Below, one piece after another: positions 17,604-25,602 of a stretch of 35,092 nt of DNA. The stretch spans positions 1 to 35,092 of the forward strand of contig JAVWCU010000008.1 of NCBI GenBank assembly GCA_036648855.1, given 5' to 3'. Each line of letters begins with the position of its first letter. Position 1 is the stretch's first letter. This DNA comes from Faecenecus sp036648855. Lineage in GTDB: Bacteria; Bacillota_I; Bacilli_A; RF39; UBA660. The position numbers and the translations under genes are program-made. Under the pieces are notes generated by a model, which searched no databases, had not been told where the DNA came from, and saw only the letters and a list, made by a program, of their open reading frames with translations.

Positions 17604-17792
17604 TTAGATTAAATGTTTTAATCTATTAGTATCAGCTTTACTTAACGTAGAGCGCTTTCTTAAATTTCTGTTTGCTGAAGTTGGTTTAGAACCCGTATTA
17701 TGTCTACTACCAGGATGCCCGATAGAGTTACTTCCGCTTTGTCTAGTATTTACTACTTTTTTTAGTCCCTTATGTGTTTTCAATTTTGGCAT
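17604..17792 (-). CDS. rpmI: Ribosomal protein L35
   Basis: A 62-aa L35 of the large subunit, of usual length. It opens MPKLKTHKGLKKVVNTRQSG and is rich in Lys/Arg, with NRNLRKRSTLSKAD and a terminal RLKHLI. AGGAGG lies 7 nt before the ATG. It lies 11 bases after infC and 22 before rplT, the conserved infC-rpmI-rplT order. Confidence 0.97.
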   Translation of the reverse strand: MPKLKTHKGLKKVVNTRQSGSNSIGHPGSRHNTGSKPTSANRNLRKRSTLSKADTNRLKHLI

Positions 17793-17803
17793 ATAATACC
17801 CTC

Positions 17804-18334
17804 CTACTTTTCCTTTTTTGGTGATAATAACATAGTCATGCTTTTACCATCTAGTTTAGGTGTTTGTTCAACATCCACTATTTCCTCTAGACGTTTTGCA
17901 AATTTTACTAGAACTTCCCGACCTAATTCTGTATGTGCTAATTGTCTTCCTTTAAATCTAACAGTCATTTTAACTTTATTACCTTTTTCAATGTATTTAG
18001 TTACTTGAACTATCTTAGTTTCAAAATCACCGACATCAATAACACTAGATAACCGAAATTCTTTTACTTCTAGATTGCTTATTTTTTGCTTCTTTGCTGC
18101 TTCTTTTTCTTTCTTTTGTTTTTCATAACGATATTTGTTATAATCCATTACCTTACATACAGGTGGATTACTAGTTTGATTAATTAAAACGAGATCTAAC
18201 CCAGCATAAGTTGCTAAAGTAAGAGCATCATTTATTGCTTTTAATCCAACTTGTTCTCCATTCGGTCCAATTACTAGTACTTGACTTGCCTTAATCTGTT
18301 CGTTTATTAACAAATTATTCTTTGCATTTGCTAT
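17804..18334 (-). CDS. infC: Translation initiation factor IF-3, probable AUA start
   Basis: A 176-aa IF3. The N-domain opens NLLINEQIKASQVLVIGPNGEQ, the linker is KQKKEKEAAKKQK, and the C-domain has VKEFRLSSVIDVGDFETK and VKMTVRFKGRQLAH. IF3 blocks premature subunit joining and checks start codons. I place the start at ATA (18334-18332): GGAGGTG (18347-18341) lies exactly 6 nt upstream. The only nearby ATG (18349) overlaps that Shine-Dalgarno sequence and cannot use it. Upstream in-frame ATGs fall inside the leader RNA. Non-AUG starts are well known in infC (AUU in E. coli and Bacillus) and allow IF3 to repress itself. Confidence 0.95.
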   Translation of the reverse strand: MANAKNNLLINEQIKASQVLVIGPNGEQVGLKAINDALTLATYAGLDLVLINQTSNPPVCKVMDYNKYRYEKQKKEKEAAKKQKISNLEVKEFRLSSVIDVGDFETKIVQVTKYIEKGNKVKMTVRFKGRQLAHTELGREVLVKFAKRLEEIVDVEQTPKLDGKSMTMLLSPKKEK

Positions 18335-18489
18335 ATAAAACACCTCCATTAAATCAAAAAAAGTGGATACACTAGTATCCACACACAAAGTACCTCTATT
18401 AATAGAGATAACAATTGGCTCTTTACCTACCGCTAATACGCAATCAGGTGGATGTGGATACATCTGCTTTCCTTTTTTATAAATTTACA
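18335..18489 (-). promoter_or_regulatory. L20-type infC leader with attenuator
   Basis: The leader runs from the promoter to the infC start. A 9-nt segment GTATCCACA (18461-18453) is perfectly complementary to TGTGGATAC (18383-18375). The latter is also the 5' arm of a terminator, so the two structures exclude each other. The layout is that of the L20 leader described in Bacillus, where excess L20 favours the terminator. The L20-binding site itself is inferred. Confidence 0.85.
18356..18382 (-). terminator. Attenuator terminator in the infC leader
   Basis: GTGGATAC, loop TAGT, GTATCCAC, then seven T on the minus strand, ending 9 bases before the infC Shine-Dalgarno sequence. Confidence 0.9.
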
Positions 18490-18495
18490 TTTCTA

Positions 18496-18523
18496 ATTAT
18501 AGCAAGTATTAACAATATGTCAA
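18496..18523 (-). promoter_or_regulatory. Strong promoter for infC-rpmI-rplT
   Basis: Perfect TTGACA (18523-18518), 16-bp spacer, perfect TATAAT (18501-18496) on the minus strand, about 160 bases before the infC start. Confidence 0.85.
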
Positions 18524-18612
18524 GACTTTTTTAATATTTATCTTGTTACTTACTATCTCTTAAACATATGCTAATAACAAATATCTTATTACCTAACTTA
18601 CTATTAAGCAAA

Positions 18613-19926
18613 TTAAGGATTAAGTCTAGTAGGGCCCCGGTAAATAAATGTTGCTTCTCTGATATTATCTATTTCAAATATTTGCATCATTAATCGAGCT
18701 ATTCCAATAGCAAAGCCCCCATGAGGTGGACAACCATACTTAAAGAAATTTAAATAAAAATCTAAGTCATCAGGATTAACTCCCTTTTCAATGATCTGAC
18801 TTTTTAAAATGTCATAACGATGTTCTCTTTGTGCCCCTGTTGTTATTTCTACCCCTTTATAAAGTAAATCATAACTATTAGTATTACCTTCTTCATCCAA
18901 CATATGATAAAAAGGCCTAGCTGCAAAAGGAAACTTAGTTACAAATATAAAATCACATTTATACTTCTGCTTAGCATAATCACAAAGTAATTTCTCTTCT
19001 TGTCTCTCAAAATCATCACTTCGTTCTCCAATAAAATGCATTTCATCTTTTAATATTCTTTTAGCTTCAGTAAAAGTTATTCTTGGAAAATCGACATCAG
19101 TTCTACTTATTTCCTTGTGAAAGACTTCTTTAATTTTATCTCCATAAACTTCTCTTAACCTATTTAACATATGTTTTAACCAAGCTTCTTCCATATCCAT
19201 AACTTCTGTAAAATCATTTATCCAAGATATTTCTATATCAGCCATATTAATTTCTGTTGCATGATAGGAAGTATGTGAATTCTCAGCTCTAAAAGCTGGC
19301 CCTATTTCAAATACTTTATCAAAACCCGCTGCCATAGCCATTTGCTTATAAAATTGAGGTGATTGACTAAGACACGCTTTTTGCCCAAAATAATCTAACT
19401 TAAATACTTCAGCTCCTGACTCTGCAGCTTGAGCAGATATCTTTGGAGAATGGATTTCCATAAAATCATTTTCTAGGCAATATTCTCTCATTGCATGTTC
19501 TAAAAGTGTTTCACATTTAAAAAACAAATTATTATCTTCTCTTCTTAAATCTAAAAATCTATTATCTAACCTAGTTTCTCTTTGAGCTGCATCTTTATTT
19601 TTTATATCAATAGGTAATTCACTACTAGCAGTTGATGTTACTACTATATTAGTAGGAATCAATTCCATGCCATTTAATTTAACATTAGGACTATCTAAAA
19701 GATGCCCCGTTACTTTAATAGTACTCTCTAAAGTTAAAGCACTAACTAATAAAGCCATTTCTTTATTATCATCATTTTTTTCTATAGTTATTTGCACTTT
19801 TCCAGTTGCATCTCTTAAAATGATAAATTGGACATATTGTAGATCTCTTATTTTATCAATAAATCCCTGAACTTCAATATCCTTATCAATTTGCCCTTTT
19901 AAATCTTTCATATATATTTTTTGCAT
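18613..19926 (-). CDS. aspS: Aspartyl-tRNA synthetase, short archaeal-type
   Basis: A 437-aa class IIb enzyme. The OB-fold anticodon domain is at residues about 1-105 (EVQGFIDKIRDL, QFIILRDATGKVQI). The catalytic domain has motif 2 FEIGPAFRAENSHTSYH and motif 3 GFAIGIARLMMQIFEI. It lacks the GAD insertion that makes ordinary bacterial AspRS about 590 residues long, and its sequence is of the archaeal/eukaryotic AspRS type. Many such enzymes also charge tRNA-Asn with Asp, for later amidation by GatCAB; that is possible here but unproven. ATG at 19926 follows the hisS stop by one base, with GAGGAA upstream inside hisS. It is cotranscribed with hisS under the T-box. Confidence 0.92.
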   Translation of the reverse strand: MQKIYMKDLKGQIDKDIEVQGFIDKIRDLQYVQFIILRDATGKVQITIEKNDDNKEMALLVSALTLESTIKVTGHLLDSPNVKLNGMELIPTNIVVTSTASSELPIDIKNKDAAQRETRLDNRFLDLRREDNNLFFKCETLLEHAMREYCLENDFMEIHSPKISAQAAESGAEVFKLDYFGQKACLSQSPQFYKQMAMAAGFDKVFEIGPAFRAENSHTSYHATEINMADIEISWINDFTEVMDMEEAWLKHMLNRLREVYGDKIKEVFHKEISRTDVDFPRITFTEAKRILKDEMHFIGERSDDFERQEEKLLCDYAKQKYKCDFIFVTKFPFAARPFYHMLDEEGNTNSYDLLYKGVEITTGAQREHRYDILKSQIIEKGVNPDDLDFYLNFFKYGCPPHGGFAIGIARLMMQIFEIDNIREATFIYRGPTRLNP

Positions 19927-19927
19927 A

Positions 19928-21283
19928 CTATATTTCCTCATCTTCCTCAGAATGACAACTACAATTATCCTCTTCACAGTCACACTCATCATGTCCAAAG
20001 TGTAAATCTTCTTCCTCTTCTAAATGCTCATCTAAATAATAAATAAGATAATCCATATCTAGTTTTTCTTCATATTTAGTTTTATTATCTTTAATAGTGA
20101 CAATATTATTTGCTAAATCCTCACTATTTAGTAAGATTAAAAATCTGCTATTAAGTCTATCTGCTTGCTTAAATTGACCTTTTAAACCACGACTAGCATA
20201 TTCTGTTTCAACTCTAAAACCATTCATTCTTAATTCCTGAGTTAAATAAATAGCATGAAGTTTTTCTTCTTCACTAACATAGAGAATAAAGGCATCAATA
20301 TCCGTTTTTATAGGTAGAGCTACTTCTTCTTTATCTAAAGCTAATATTACTCTACCAAGACCCATAGCAAAGCCCATTCCTGGAGTAGAGGGTCCATCTA
20401 AATTACTAACTAATCCATTGTAACGGCCCCCTCCGCCTAAAACATTTTGACTACCAAATCCTTCTACCTTAGCTTCTATTTCAAAAACTGTATGATTATA
20501 ATAATCAAGTCCTCTAACTATTTTAGGATTAATCACATGGTCTATCCCTAGTACTCCTAAATAATTAATAACTTTGTCTAATCTTTCTTTACTTTCAGAA
20601 TTTAAATATTCTAATGTCGTAGGAGCATTAAGTAATATCTCATTATCTGCATCTACCTTACAGTCTAATATACGAAGTGGATTGTTTTTAAGTCTAACTT
20701 TACAATCTTCACATAATGAATCAATATGTGGTGTAAAATAATCAATTAATGCTGCTCGATAATTATCCCTAGATTCTGTATCTCCTAATGAATTAATATT
20801 AACTTTTATTTCTTTTAGACCTAGCATTTTAAGTACATTAACTGCTATAGAAATAACTTCAGCATCAACTAGTGGATCATCACTTCCTAATACTTCTACC
20901 CCAAACTGAGTAAATTCTCTATCTCTACCAGACTGTGGTCTTTCATACCTATACATAGTACCATTATAATAAAGCTTAATTGGTTGAATAGATGAACCAT
21001 ACATCTTATTTTCAATATAACTTCTAATTACTCCTGCTGTTCCTTCTGGTCTAAGTGTCATTGGACGGTCTCCGCGATCAAGAAAATCATAAGTTTCCTT
21101 AGTAACAATATCTGTAGTTTCTCCTACTCCTCTATGAAACAAATCACTTGCTTCAAATAAAGGAGTTCTAATATAACTATAGTTATACTTCTCCATTAAT
21201 AAATCAATAACTTGATTTACATATTGCCATTTTTTCGCATCAATTCCATAAATATCGTGACAGCCCTTTGGTTTTGTTATCAT
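19928..21283 (-). CDS. hisS: Histidyl-tRNA synthetase with a Cys/His/acidic tail
   Basis: A 451-aa class II HisRS. Motif 1 region has PRGxxD-like KPKGCHDIYG. Motif 2 is MYRYERPQSGRDREFTQFG. The His-A motif is VRGLDYYNHTVFE, and the C-terminal anticodon domain has ILLNSEDLANNIVTIKD. After the normal end there is an added tail of about 35 residues with HFGHDECDC and CSCH inside a run of Glu/Asp. That gives four Cys and three His, which could bind a metal. ATG at 21283 is chosen, behind AAGGAG; the longer open frame upstream crosses the T-box hairpins. The leader upstream senses tRNA. Confidence 0.95.
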   Translation of the reverse strand: MITKPKGCHDIYGIDAKKWQYVNQVIDLLMEKYNYSYIRTPLFEASDLFHRGVGETTDIVTKETYDFLDRGDRPMTLRPEGTAGVIRSYIENKMYGSSIQPIKLYYNGTMYRYERPQSGRDREFTQFGVEVLGSDDPLVDAEVISIAVNVLKMLGLKEIKVNINSLGDTESRDNYRAALIDYFTPHIDSLCEDCKVRLKNNPLRILDCKVDADNEILLNAPTTLEYLNSESKERLDKVINYLGVLGIDHVINPKIVRGLDYYNHTVFEIEAKVEGFGSQNVLGGGGRYNGLVSNLDGPSTPGMGFAMGLGRVILALDKEEVALPIKTDIDAFILYVSEEEKLHAIYLTQELRMNGFRVETEYASRGLKGQFKQADRLNSRFLILLNSEDLANNIVTIKDNKTKYEEKLDMDYLIYYLDEHLEEEEDLHFGHDECDCEEDNCSCHSEEDEEI

Positions 21284-21299
21284 AATTTTCTTCTCCTTT

Positions 21300-21506
21300 A
21301 AAATAAAATAAAAAAGTGGCCCATCTAAAGGACGAGTTTCCCCGTGGTACCACCTTTGTTCCATAATTACTTATGCTTAAATATCTTTAACGCTGATCTG
21401 CGCTTCTATCTAATAAACAGTGTCTTTCAGATTTAATTAATCAATATTTACAGCATCCATATTGTTTCTAAAAATAATTAAAACCTACTATCTGTTTCAA
21501 GAAGAT
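21300..21506 (-). promoter_or_regulatory. T-box leader, Asp (GAC) specifier with overlapping His (CAC)
   Basis: Minus strand: antiterminator AAAGG (21357-21353), bulge TGGTACC (21352-21346), ACG/CGT helix, CCTTT (21331-21327). Stem I closes with AAACAG/CTGTTT. Its specifier loop reads GAAA-GAC-ACT, the same layout as the Ala leader at 9.9 kb, so GAC (Asp) is in register and CAC (His) overlaps it. UGGU could pair with G73 of tRNA-Asp by wobble. A competing hairpin ends in CCAC followed by seven T, so this one looks transcriptional. Confidence 0.92.
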
Positions 21507-21512
21507 AACTAT

Positions 21513-21541
21513 ATTTTACCGTAAGTATCATAAAATTACAA
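21513..21541 (-). promoter_or_regulatory. Promoter for the hisS-aspS T-box transcript
   Basis: TTGTAA (21541-21536), 17-bp spacer, TAAAAT (21518-21513) on the minus strand, just ahead of stem I. Confidence 0.55.
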
Positions 21542-21554
21542 GCATTTTTAATGA

Positions 21555-22613
21555 TTATCTCTCTGCCTTAATATCATCAAGTTTATCTTTAATATCAGCT
21601 TGATAAAAGTCATAAGCACAATGTAATGCAATATATAAAGGTAATGCTATAGCTATCCCTAGTACTCCAAACAAGGCTCCTCCTGCTCCTATAGCAAAAA
21701 TTATAGCAATAGGACTAATATTATTTGTTTTACCATATATCTTAGGAGAGATAAGATAACCATCTATATTAGAAAATATTAAACAAATTAAAACCGTACC
21801 AATTAAAACCGGAGTAGATACAACTGAGGCTGTAATAATAGCAATGACATTACCTATAATTCCTCCAAAATAAGGGATTATTGTAAGGACTGCCATAAGA
21901 ACTCCAATTATTAACCAGTTAGGATGATTAATAAGCTTATATAACAAACCATATTCAATTAAAGTAACAAAAATCAAAATAAATAAGCCATGGAAGTAAT
22001 TACCCATTTCAATATCTAACTTTTTAACAAATTGATAAGTCCTATAGGAGAATCTTCGACAAGTTTTTTTAACAAAGTCCCTAATATAATCCATATCAAA
22101 TAACAAATATATACCAACAATAAGAATAATAAACACATTTGCTATAACATTAACTGATTTACCTAAGATATCTATTGTTCCTGTTGAAACATATGTCCCA
22201 ACCTGTTTAATTAGAGTATTTAATATATCAGTAATTCTAAACTGTATATCCCCCAAATTAACATCAAACTTAGTTGAAATAGATTGTAAAAATTCAACAA
22301 TTGATTTAGCAAAAACTAATAATTGCTCATAAATCATTGGTAAAGTTAAACATAAAACTGTTACAAATATTACTAATACTATTAATACTACAATAATAAT
22401 AGCTAGTTTTTTTCTAACACCCTTATTTTCTAAAAACTTGACAAAAGGGTCCAATACATAAGCAAAAACAAATGCTAACATAAATGGTAATAGAATATTA
22501 AATATTTTTACTAATACTCCTCCCCAATACTTACTGGTAACTAATGTTAAAAATAAAATTGCTATTATTAGTAATAGATTAACTAACCTGTAATTTAACT
22601 TATTTTCTTTCAT
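21555..22613 (-). CDS. AI-2E family transporter (permease), second copy
   Basis: A 352-aa polytopic membrane protein of PF01594. Family blocks are PFMLAFVFAYVLDPFVKFLENKGV, VGIYLLFDMDYIRDFVKK, TIIPYFGGIIGNVIAIITA and NIDGYLISPKIYGKTNNISPI. Substrate unknown. ATG at 22613 is used, behind AAAGGTG; the GTG at 22622 lies in that site. It begins 6 bases after dtd ends, so it is the tail of the comN-rel-dtd unit. It is diverged from the copy at 9969-11123; both lie directly upstream of a T-box synthetase operon. Confidence 0.88.
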   Translation of the reverse strand: MKENKLNYRLVNLLLIIAILFLTLVTSKYWGGVLVKIFNILLPFMLAFVFAYVLDPFVKFLENKGVRKKLAIIIVVLIVLVIFVTVLCLTLPMIYEQLLVFAKSIVEFLQSISTKFDVNLGDIQFRITDILNTLIKQVGTYVSTGTIDILGKSVNVIANVFIILIVGIYLLFDMDYIRDFVKKTCRRFSYRTYQFVKKLDIEMGNYFHGLFILIFVTLIEYGLLYKLINHPNWLIIGVLMAVLTIIPYFGGIIGNVIAIITASVVSTPVLIGTVLICLIFSNIDGYLISPKIYGKTNNISPIAIIFAIGAGGALFGVLGIAIALPLYIALHCAYDFYQADIKDKLDDIKAER

Positions 22614-22618
22614 AAATA

Positions 22619-23053
22619 TCACCTTTCTAATGTAATAGTAACTGGTCCATCATTAATTAAACTAACCTGCATATCACTTCCAAATATTCCTGTTTCCACC
22701 TTTACCTTGTCTCTTAAAGCCTTATTGAATTCATCATATAGTAGTTTAGCTTTATTAGAATCCATTGCTAAAATATAACTGGGGCGATTACCTCTACTAG
22801 TATCAGCATATAAAGTAAACTGTGAAACAGATAATATACTACCATCTATATCTAAAAGGGATTTATTCATTATCCCTTGTGAATCATTAAATATTCTTAA
22901 GTTGATAATCTTTTTAACTAAGTAATTAATTGTCTCTATATTATCACCAGCAGTAAATCCTACTAAAATCATTAAACCTTTACCTATCTGACCAACTAAA
23001 AGGTTACTGGCAGTAACTGATGCTTCTAAACATCTTTGTATAATAACTCTCAT
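22619..23053 (-). CDS. dtd: D-aminoacyl-tRNA deacylase
   Basis: A 144-aa DTD, which removes D-amino acids (and Gly from tRNA-Ala) wrongly attached to tRNA. The family motifs are SVSQFTLYADTSRGNRPS and the C-terminal MQVSLINDGPVTI, plus the opening MRVIIQRCLEASV. Its start overlaps the rel stop by one base (TAATG), a coupling arrangement, and the rel-dtd order is the same in Bacillus. It uses TGA as stop, evidence that UGA is not read as Trp here. Confidence 0.96.
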   Translation of the reverse strand: MRVIIQRCLEASVTASNLLVGQIGKGLMILVGFTAGDNIETINYLVKKIINLRIFNDSQGIMNKSLLDIDGSILSVSQFTLYADTSRGNRPSYILAMDSNKAKLLYDEFNKALRDKVKVETGIFGSDMQVSLINDGPVTITLER

Positions 23054-25200
23054 TATTTAATAATCCTTTCAGTTTTAATTATATAAGGAAGTTTAGTTAA
23101 TTCTTTAAAAACTCTCTCTAAGTGCTCTTTATTCCTAACTAATATATCTAATTCATAAAGAACTTGATCCCCTTGGTTACGACTTGTAACTTTATCAGTT
23201 GGGGCATCTTGCATACTAATATGTTGCATAATATCAAGTAAATTATTTTTAATAGTATTAGAATATACCATAATAGTTGTAATATATCGTTTAGAGATAT
23301 TATTATTCCAAGTTACCGGAACAGTTCTATTATCTAAATAGGCTAAATTATGACAACTACGGCGATGAACTGTTATACCATTACCCTTAGTAATATAACC
23401 TATTATTTCGTCCCCTGGAATAGGATTACAACAAGCTGCTAAATTAACTCTTACTTTATCTATTCCTGCCACTATAATATCTGCTTCTAAATCAAGAGGT
23501 TTAATAACTTTCTTCGGTTTTTCTTCCTTTTCCTCTTTTTTAAAAATAATATTAATTACTGAATTAGTTTGGAATTTAGAAGTCCCTATATAAAAATATA
23601 AATCTTCTATAGAATCAATTTTTAATTCTTTAAATAAAATATTAGTATTTTGATCAGTAAAAAAGTCACCATAGGGAATTTTCCTCTTTCTAAGTTCCTT
23701 TTCTAATGAGTCTTTTCCTCTTTCTATATAAATATCTTTTTCTTCTTTAGCAAAGAAAGCCTTTATTTTATTTTTAGTTTGAGTAGACTTTGCAATATTT
23801 AACCACTCTTTTGAAGGACCAATAGAATTCTTATTAGTATTTATCTTCACTATATCATTATTATGTAGTTCATAATTAAGAGGTACAATAGAACCATTTA
23901 CTATAGCGCCTACCATTGATTCTCCTACTTTAGTATGAACTTTATAGGCGAAATCAATGGGAGTGGAACCCTTAGATAACTCTATTACATCACCTTTAGG
24001 TGTATATGCATAAATACTATTATTTAAGACTTCATCTTTAACACTATTAACAAAATCTTCACTACTCATTTTATCATTATTTAAATCAATTATAGTCTTA
24101 AAAAATTGTAGTTTTTGTTCAGTAACATTTTTAAATACTTGAGAAGAATCTAAATGTTCCTTATAAGCCCAATGAGAAGCTATACCATTTTCTGCTATTT
24201 CATCCATCTTATAAGTCCTAATTTGAATTTCAAATAGATAACCATCTACCCCAAATACAGTCGTATGTAAAGATTGATACATATTAGGCTTAGGCATGGC
24301 AATATAGTCCTTAAAGCGCTTAGAAACAGGTTTATATTTAGAATGAATAAGACCTAACGCTAAATAACATTCTTGTTCTTCATCAACAAATATTCTTAAA
24401 GCTAAAAGATCATATATATCACTGAACTTACGCCCCTTATCAAGTTTATTATAAATACTATAAATACTCTTAGCCCGACCCTTTATCTCATGTTTAATGT
24501 TATGCTCCGTTAATAAATTACTAACATTAGTTAACATCTCATTAACCGTATTATCTCTCTCCATTTTAGTTGTATTTAATCTTTCTGCTATATCATAAAA
24601 AACATCAGGTTTTAAATATCTAAGAGATAAATCCTCTAATTCACTCTTTATTTTATGAATACCTAAATGATGGGCAATTGGAGCCATAATTTCTAAAGTT
24701 TCCTTAGAAATTCTTTTTTGTTTTTCTTCAGGTACAGCCCAAAGTGTACGCATATTATGCAGACGATCTGCTAATTTAATAATAATTACTCGAACATCTT
24801 CACTCATACCTACTATTATCTTCTTATAATATTCTATTAAATACTCATTCTCAGTAGAAAAATTAATTCTTCCTAATTTAGTAACACCAGAAACTAAAGA
24901 AGTTATTTCTGGCCCGAATTTTTCTAAGAGTTCGGTTTTATCTAAATTACAGTCTTCTAAAGTATCATGCAATAATCCCGCTACTATTGTCTGAGTATCA
25001 GCATAGACAGTAGTAAGAATAATTGCTACTTCTAGAGGATGAACAATATAGGCCTCTCCACTTTCCCGGTACTGACCTTTATGCTCTATATCAGCAAACA
25101 AATAAGCTTCTCTAATTAAAGCTAATTCCTCAGTATTATTAATATATGTAGAAGCTTTTTCTATTAAGTCTTCAATAGTATGTTTTTTATCTTTACTCAT
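23053..25200 (-). CDS. rel: Bifunctional (p)ppGpp synthetase/hydrolase Rel
   Basis: A 715-aa long RSH enzyme controlling the stringent response. The hydrolase domain keeps LLHDTLEDC (HD at 78-79, ED at 82-83) and IIKLADRLHNMRTL, so hydrolysis should work. The synthetase domain has GRAKSIYSIYNKL and DIYDLLALRIFV near residues 240-275. The TGS domain begins YAYTPKGDVIELSKGSTPIDFAY near 393. A zinc-finger/CC-type region has AACCNPIPGDEIIGYITKG, and an ACT domain ends the protein. GAGGTG precedes the ATG. It sits between the comN-like gene (14 bases) and dtd (1-base overlap). Confidence 0.96.
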   Translation of the reverse strand: MSKDKKHTIEDLIEKASTYINNTEELALIREAYLFADIEHKGQYRESGEAYIVHPLEVAIILTTVYADTQTIVAGLLHDTLEDCNLDKTELLEKFGPEITSLVSGVTKLGRINFSTENEYLIEYYKKIIVGMSEDVRVIIIKLADRLHNMRTLWAVPEEKQKRISKETLEIMAPIAHHLGIHKIKSELEDLSLRYLKPDVFYDIAERLNTTKMERDNTVNEMLTNVSNLLTEHNIKHEIKGRAKSIYSIYNKLDKGRKFSDIYDLLALRIFVDEEQECYLALGLIHSKYKPVSKRFKDYIAMPKPNMYQSLHTTVFGVDGYLFEIQIRTYKMDEIAENGIASHWAYKEHLDSSQVFKNVTEQKLQFFKTIIDLNNDKMSSEDFVNSVKDEVLNNSIYAYTPKGDVIELSKGSTPIDFAYKVHTKVGESMVGAIVNGSIVPLNYELHNNDIVKINTNKNSIGPSKEWLNIAKSTQTKNKIKAFFAKEEKDIYIERGKDSLEKELRKRKIPYGDFFTDQNTNILFKELKIDSIEDLYFYIGTSKFQTNSVINIIFKKEEKEEKPKKVIKPLDLEADIIVAGIDKVRVNLAACCNPIPGDEIIGYITKGNGITVHRRSCHNLAYLDNRTVPVTWNNNISKRYITTIMVYSNTIKNNLLDIMQHISMQDAPTDKVTSRNQGDQVLYELDILVRNKEHLERVFKELTKLPYIIKTERIIK

Positions 25201-25214
25201 GATTTCACCTCGAG

Positions 25215-25499
25215 TTACAACACTTCTATAGAGTCAAAATATGTAGGTCTAAAGGTTGTTTCTAATTTACTTTTCAAAAACTCATCTACTTCCCTACCTG
25301 TTAATAATAATATATCATTTACCATATCTGATAGAGTTAAATTACTACTTTTATTCCATTTATTATGTCTTAAGTAGTTCCAAATATCATCTTCGGTAAT
25401 ATAAGCTAAATCCTTATTATGAAGCTCCCTTTTTTTAGTTCTAAGAGCTGGAAATAATCTTTTATATAATTCTTCAATAGATTGGAATGTAAGATCCAT
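25215..25499 (-). CDS. ComN-like post-transcriptional regulator
   Basis: A 94-aa soluble protein with DLAYITEDDIWNYLRHNKW, close to the DIWxYLxxKKW signature of the ComN/YrzD family (PF13797). In Bacillus this acts post-transcriptionally on comE mRNA and lies in the secDF-spoVB region not far from relA. ATG at 25499 is chosen, behind AAGGG about 8 nt away; the GTG three codons earlier lies inside that site. It has a near-consensus promoter and leads directly into rel. The family call rests on one motif plus the gene neighbourhood. Confidence 0.6.
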   Translation of the reverse strand: MDLTFQSIEELYKRLFPALRTKKRELHNKDLAYITEDDIWNYLRHNKWNKSSNLTLSDMVNDILLLTGREVDEFLKSKLETTFRPTYFDSIEVL

Positions 25500-25522
25500 A
25501 ACTTTCACCCTTTTCTTCTTTA

Positions 25523-25550
25523 ATTATAACTTAGATTTACATAATTGCAA
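25523..25550 (-). promoter_or_regulatory. Promoter for comN-rel-dtd-permease
   Basis: TTGCAA (25550-25545), 16-bp spacer, perfect TATAAT (25528-25523). The -35 touches the T-run of the terminator of the secreted-protein gene upstream. Confidence 0.7.
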
Positions 25551-25578
25551 AGAAAAATGTCTATTTTTTAATAGACAT
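25548..25578 (-). terminator. Rho-independent terminator of the secreted-paralogue cluster
   Basis: ATGTCTATT-type nine-pair stem (25578-25557), 4-nt loop, then TTTTTCTTT on the minus strand. It separates the secreted-protein cluster from comN-rel. Confidence 0.85.
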
Positions 25579-25602
25579 ATCTTCTTAAAATTCTTAATAT
25601 TT

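Noticed and set aside
18335..18463. A 43-residue N-terminal extension of IF3 from ATG at 18463
   Set aside because: It spans the attenuator and the Shine-Dalgarno sequence; IF3 homology begins only after 18334.
18530..18612. Terminator after aspS
   Set aside because: A short AT-rich inverted repeat (TAATAA/TTATTA) is present but without a T-run.
21284..21364. A longer HisRS starting at 21364
   Set aside because: The added codons cross the T-box antiterminator and terminator hairpins, are not HisRS-like, and the proper AAGGAG is just before 21283.
22619..22621. Mycoplasma-type code with UGA read as Trp
   Set aside because: TGA ends dtd and the surface-protein gene at the expected points, and Trp is encoded by TGG throughout.
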